NCBI RefSeq assembly: GCF_023734775.1
Contig: NZ_AP025732.1
Span: 5,392,501 to 5,456,500, forward strand
Source of the DNA: Nostoc cf. commune SO-36
GTDB taxonomy: Bacteria; Cyanobacteriota; Cyanobacteriia; Cyanobacteriales; Nostocaceae
Direction of reading: 5' to 3'
DNA: 64,000 nt
Shown here: positions 63,735-64,000 of the stretch, one piece after another
Layout of the letters: every line of letters begins with the position of its first letter
Position numbering within the stretch: the first letter of the stretch is position 1
Translations under genes and position numbers: made by a program
The notes under the pieces: model-generated
Seen by the model: the letters and a program-made list of their open reading frames with translations, nothing else
Databases searched by the model: none
What the model was told of the DNA's origin: nothing

Positions 63735-64000
63735 TTAAATTCCCGCACCATCAAGAAAATCTTCAATCATCCCATCAGAATTTTTGCTCTTAGGGTTTTC
63801 GGTTGGTTCCTCGCCAAGCTCCGTTGGGGACAAAGTAGATTGTTCTAACTGCTCAAACTGTTTCTCTAGAGCCTTGACACGTTCAAATAAAGCGCGGATG
63901 ACTTCAGCTTCTACGTCGCGGACTTTATCATGATCCAAAACATTGGTAGCCGAGTTGTTCTGACGAGTCACGCGCCCTGGAATCCCCACTACAGTAGTGT
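63735..64000 (-). CDS. cysE: Serine O-acetyltransferase, C-terminal part (runs off right edge)
   Basis: CysE makes O-acetylserine for cysteine synthesis. Only the last ~88 residues are visible. The frame continues to the right edge as TTVVGIPGRVTRQNNS, the typical end of the hexapeptide domain with the GIPGR motif. A ~65-residue C-terminal extension follows with a short coiled coil (RDVEAEVIRALFERVKALEKQFEQLEQ) and an acidic tail, as seen in cyanobacterial SATs. Context (sulfate transporter and CysR-like gene) supports the assignment. No start is in the window. Confidence 0.87.
   Translation of the reverse strand, partial: TTVVGIPGRVTRQNNSATNVLDHDKVRDVEAEVIRALFERVKALEKQFEQLEQSTLSPTELGEEPTENPKSKNSDGMIEDFLDGAGI

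Noticed and set aside
1..64000. tRNA, rRNA or a full CRISPR array
   Set aside because: No T-loop/anticodon arrangement, rRNA stretch or repeat-spacer series was seen by eye; only a lone repeat-like sequence at 58547.

Overview
The window comes from a filamentous cyanobacterium of the Nostoc/Anabaena group (Nostocales). The evidence is internal. HIP1 octamers (GCGATCGC) occur throughout. Many intergenic gaps carry short tandem heptamer repeats such as (TGGGCAT)n, (TAATTCG)n and (GTCATTG)n. Long palindromic repeats built on GGAGTCAGAATTC are present. The gene content is typical: PII-type ArgB, biosynthetic SpeA, the sbpA-cysT-cysW sulfate transporter with NIL-domain proteins, paired Amt transporters, Uma2 proteins, a DUF3153 lipoprotein and a LapA-like protein. 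No rRNA, tRNA or complete CRISPR array was seen.

Layout. 0-6 kb: end of ubiX, a LapA-like membrane protein, aroK, a Uma2 nuclease, an intact ISAzo13-type insertion sequence with a probable -1 frameshift site, and argB. 6-20 kb: ordinary chromosomal genes (TPR protein, DUF3153 lipoprotein, azoR, pdxH, AI-2E-family permease, scpA, a nucleotidyltransferase, speA, ndk, TerC), then a frameshifted haem-membrane protein and a WD40 protein. 20-30 kb: vanadium haloperoxidase, a DUF1634/TauE pair, a PAP2 phosphatase, a zinc-ribbon membrane protein, a peroxiredoxin-glutaredoxin fusion, a hydrolase with an in-frame stop, an epimerase and a glutathione peroxidase. 30-36 kb: two ammonium transporters, the first behind a consensus NtcA box, then a DUF2141 protein and a peptidoglycan-binding/HEAT protein. 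36-39 kb: a solo TnpB element next to a strongly folded RNA-like sequence that resembles the HEARO/omega RNA of IscB elements but has no protein gene. 40-49 kb: ppx, then a stretch where four genes (UbiA family, DsbA family, TauE family, a secreted protein) carry about eight indels, interleaved with an intact TetR-tautomerase-thioesterase operon and a CadD-like transporter. 49-53 kb: nagA, purE, a 21-bp minisatellite and a class II glutamine amidotransferase. 53-55 kb: an overlapping adenine methylase/restriction endonuclease pair.

55-64 kb is a sulfur-assimilation region: sbpA, cysT, cysW, three NIL-domain genes, a Crp-family regulator reminiscent of CysR, and the end of cysE. A two-gene cassette on the opposite strand interrupts it. 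The cassette encodes a large dynamin-like GTPase and a small protein with an HsdR-N-like PD-(D/E)XK fold, and it is bracketed by two inverted copies of a ~90-bp repeat. It looks like an inserted defence module and is, with the orphan HEARO-like RNA, the most interesting content here.

All functional statements come from reading motifs and protein sequence by eye; no database search was run. Several frameshifts could be sequencing errors rather than true pseudogenes.
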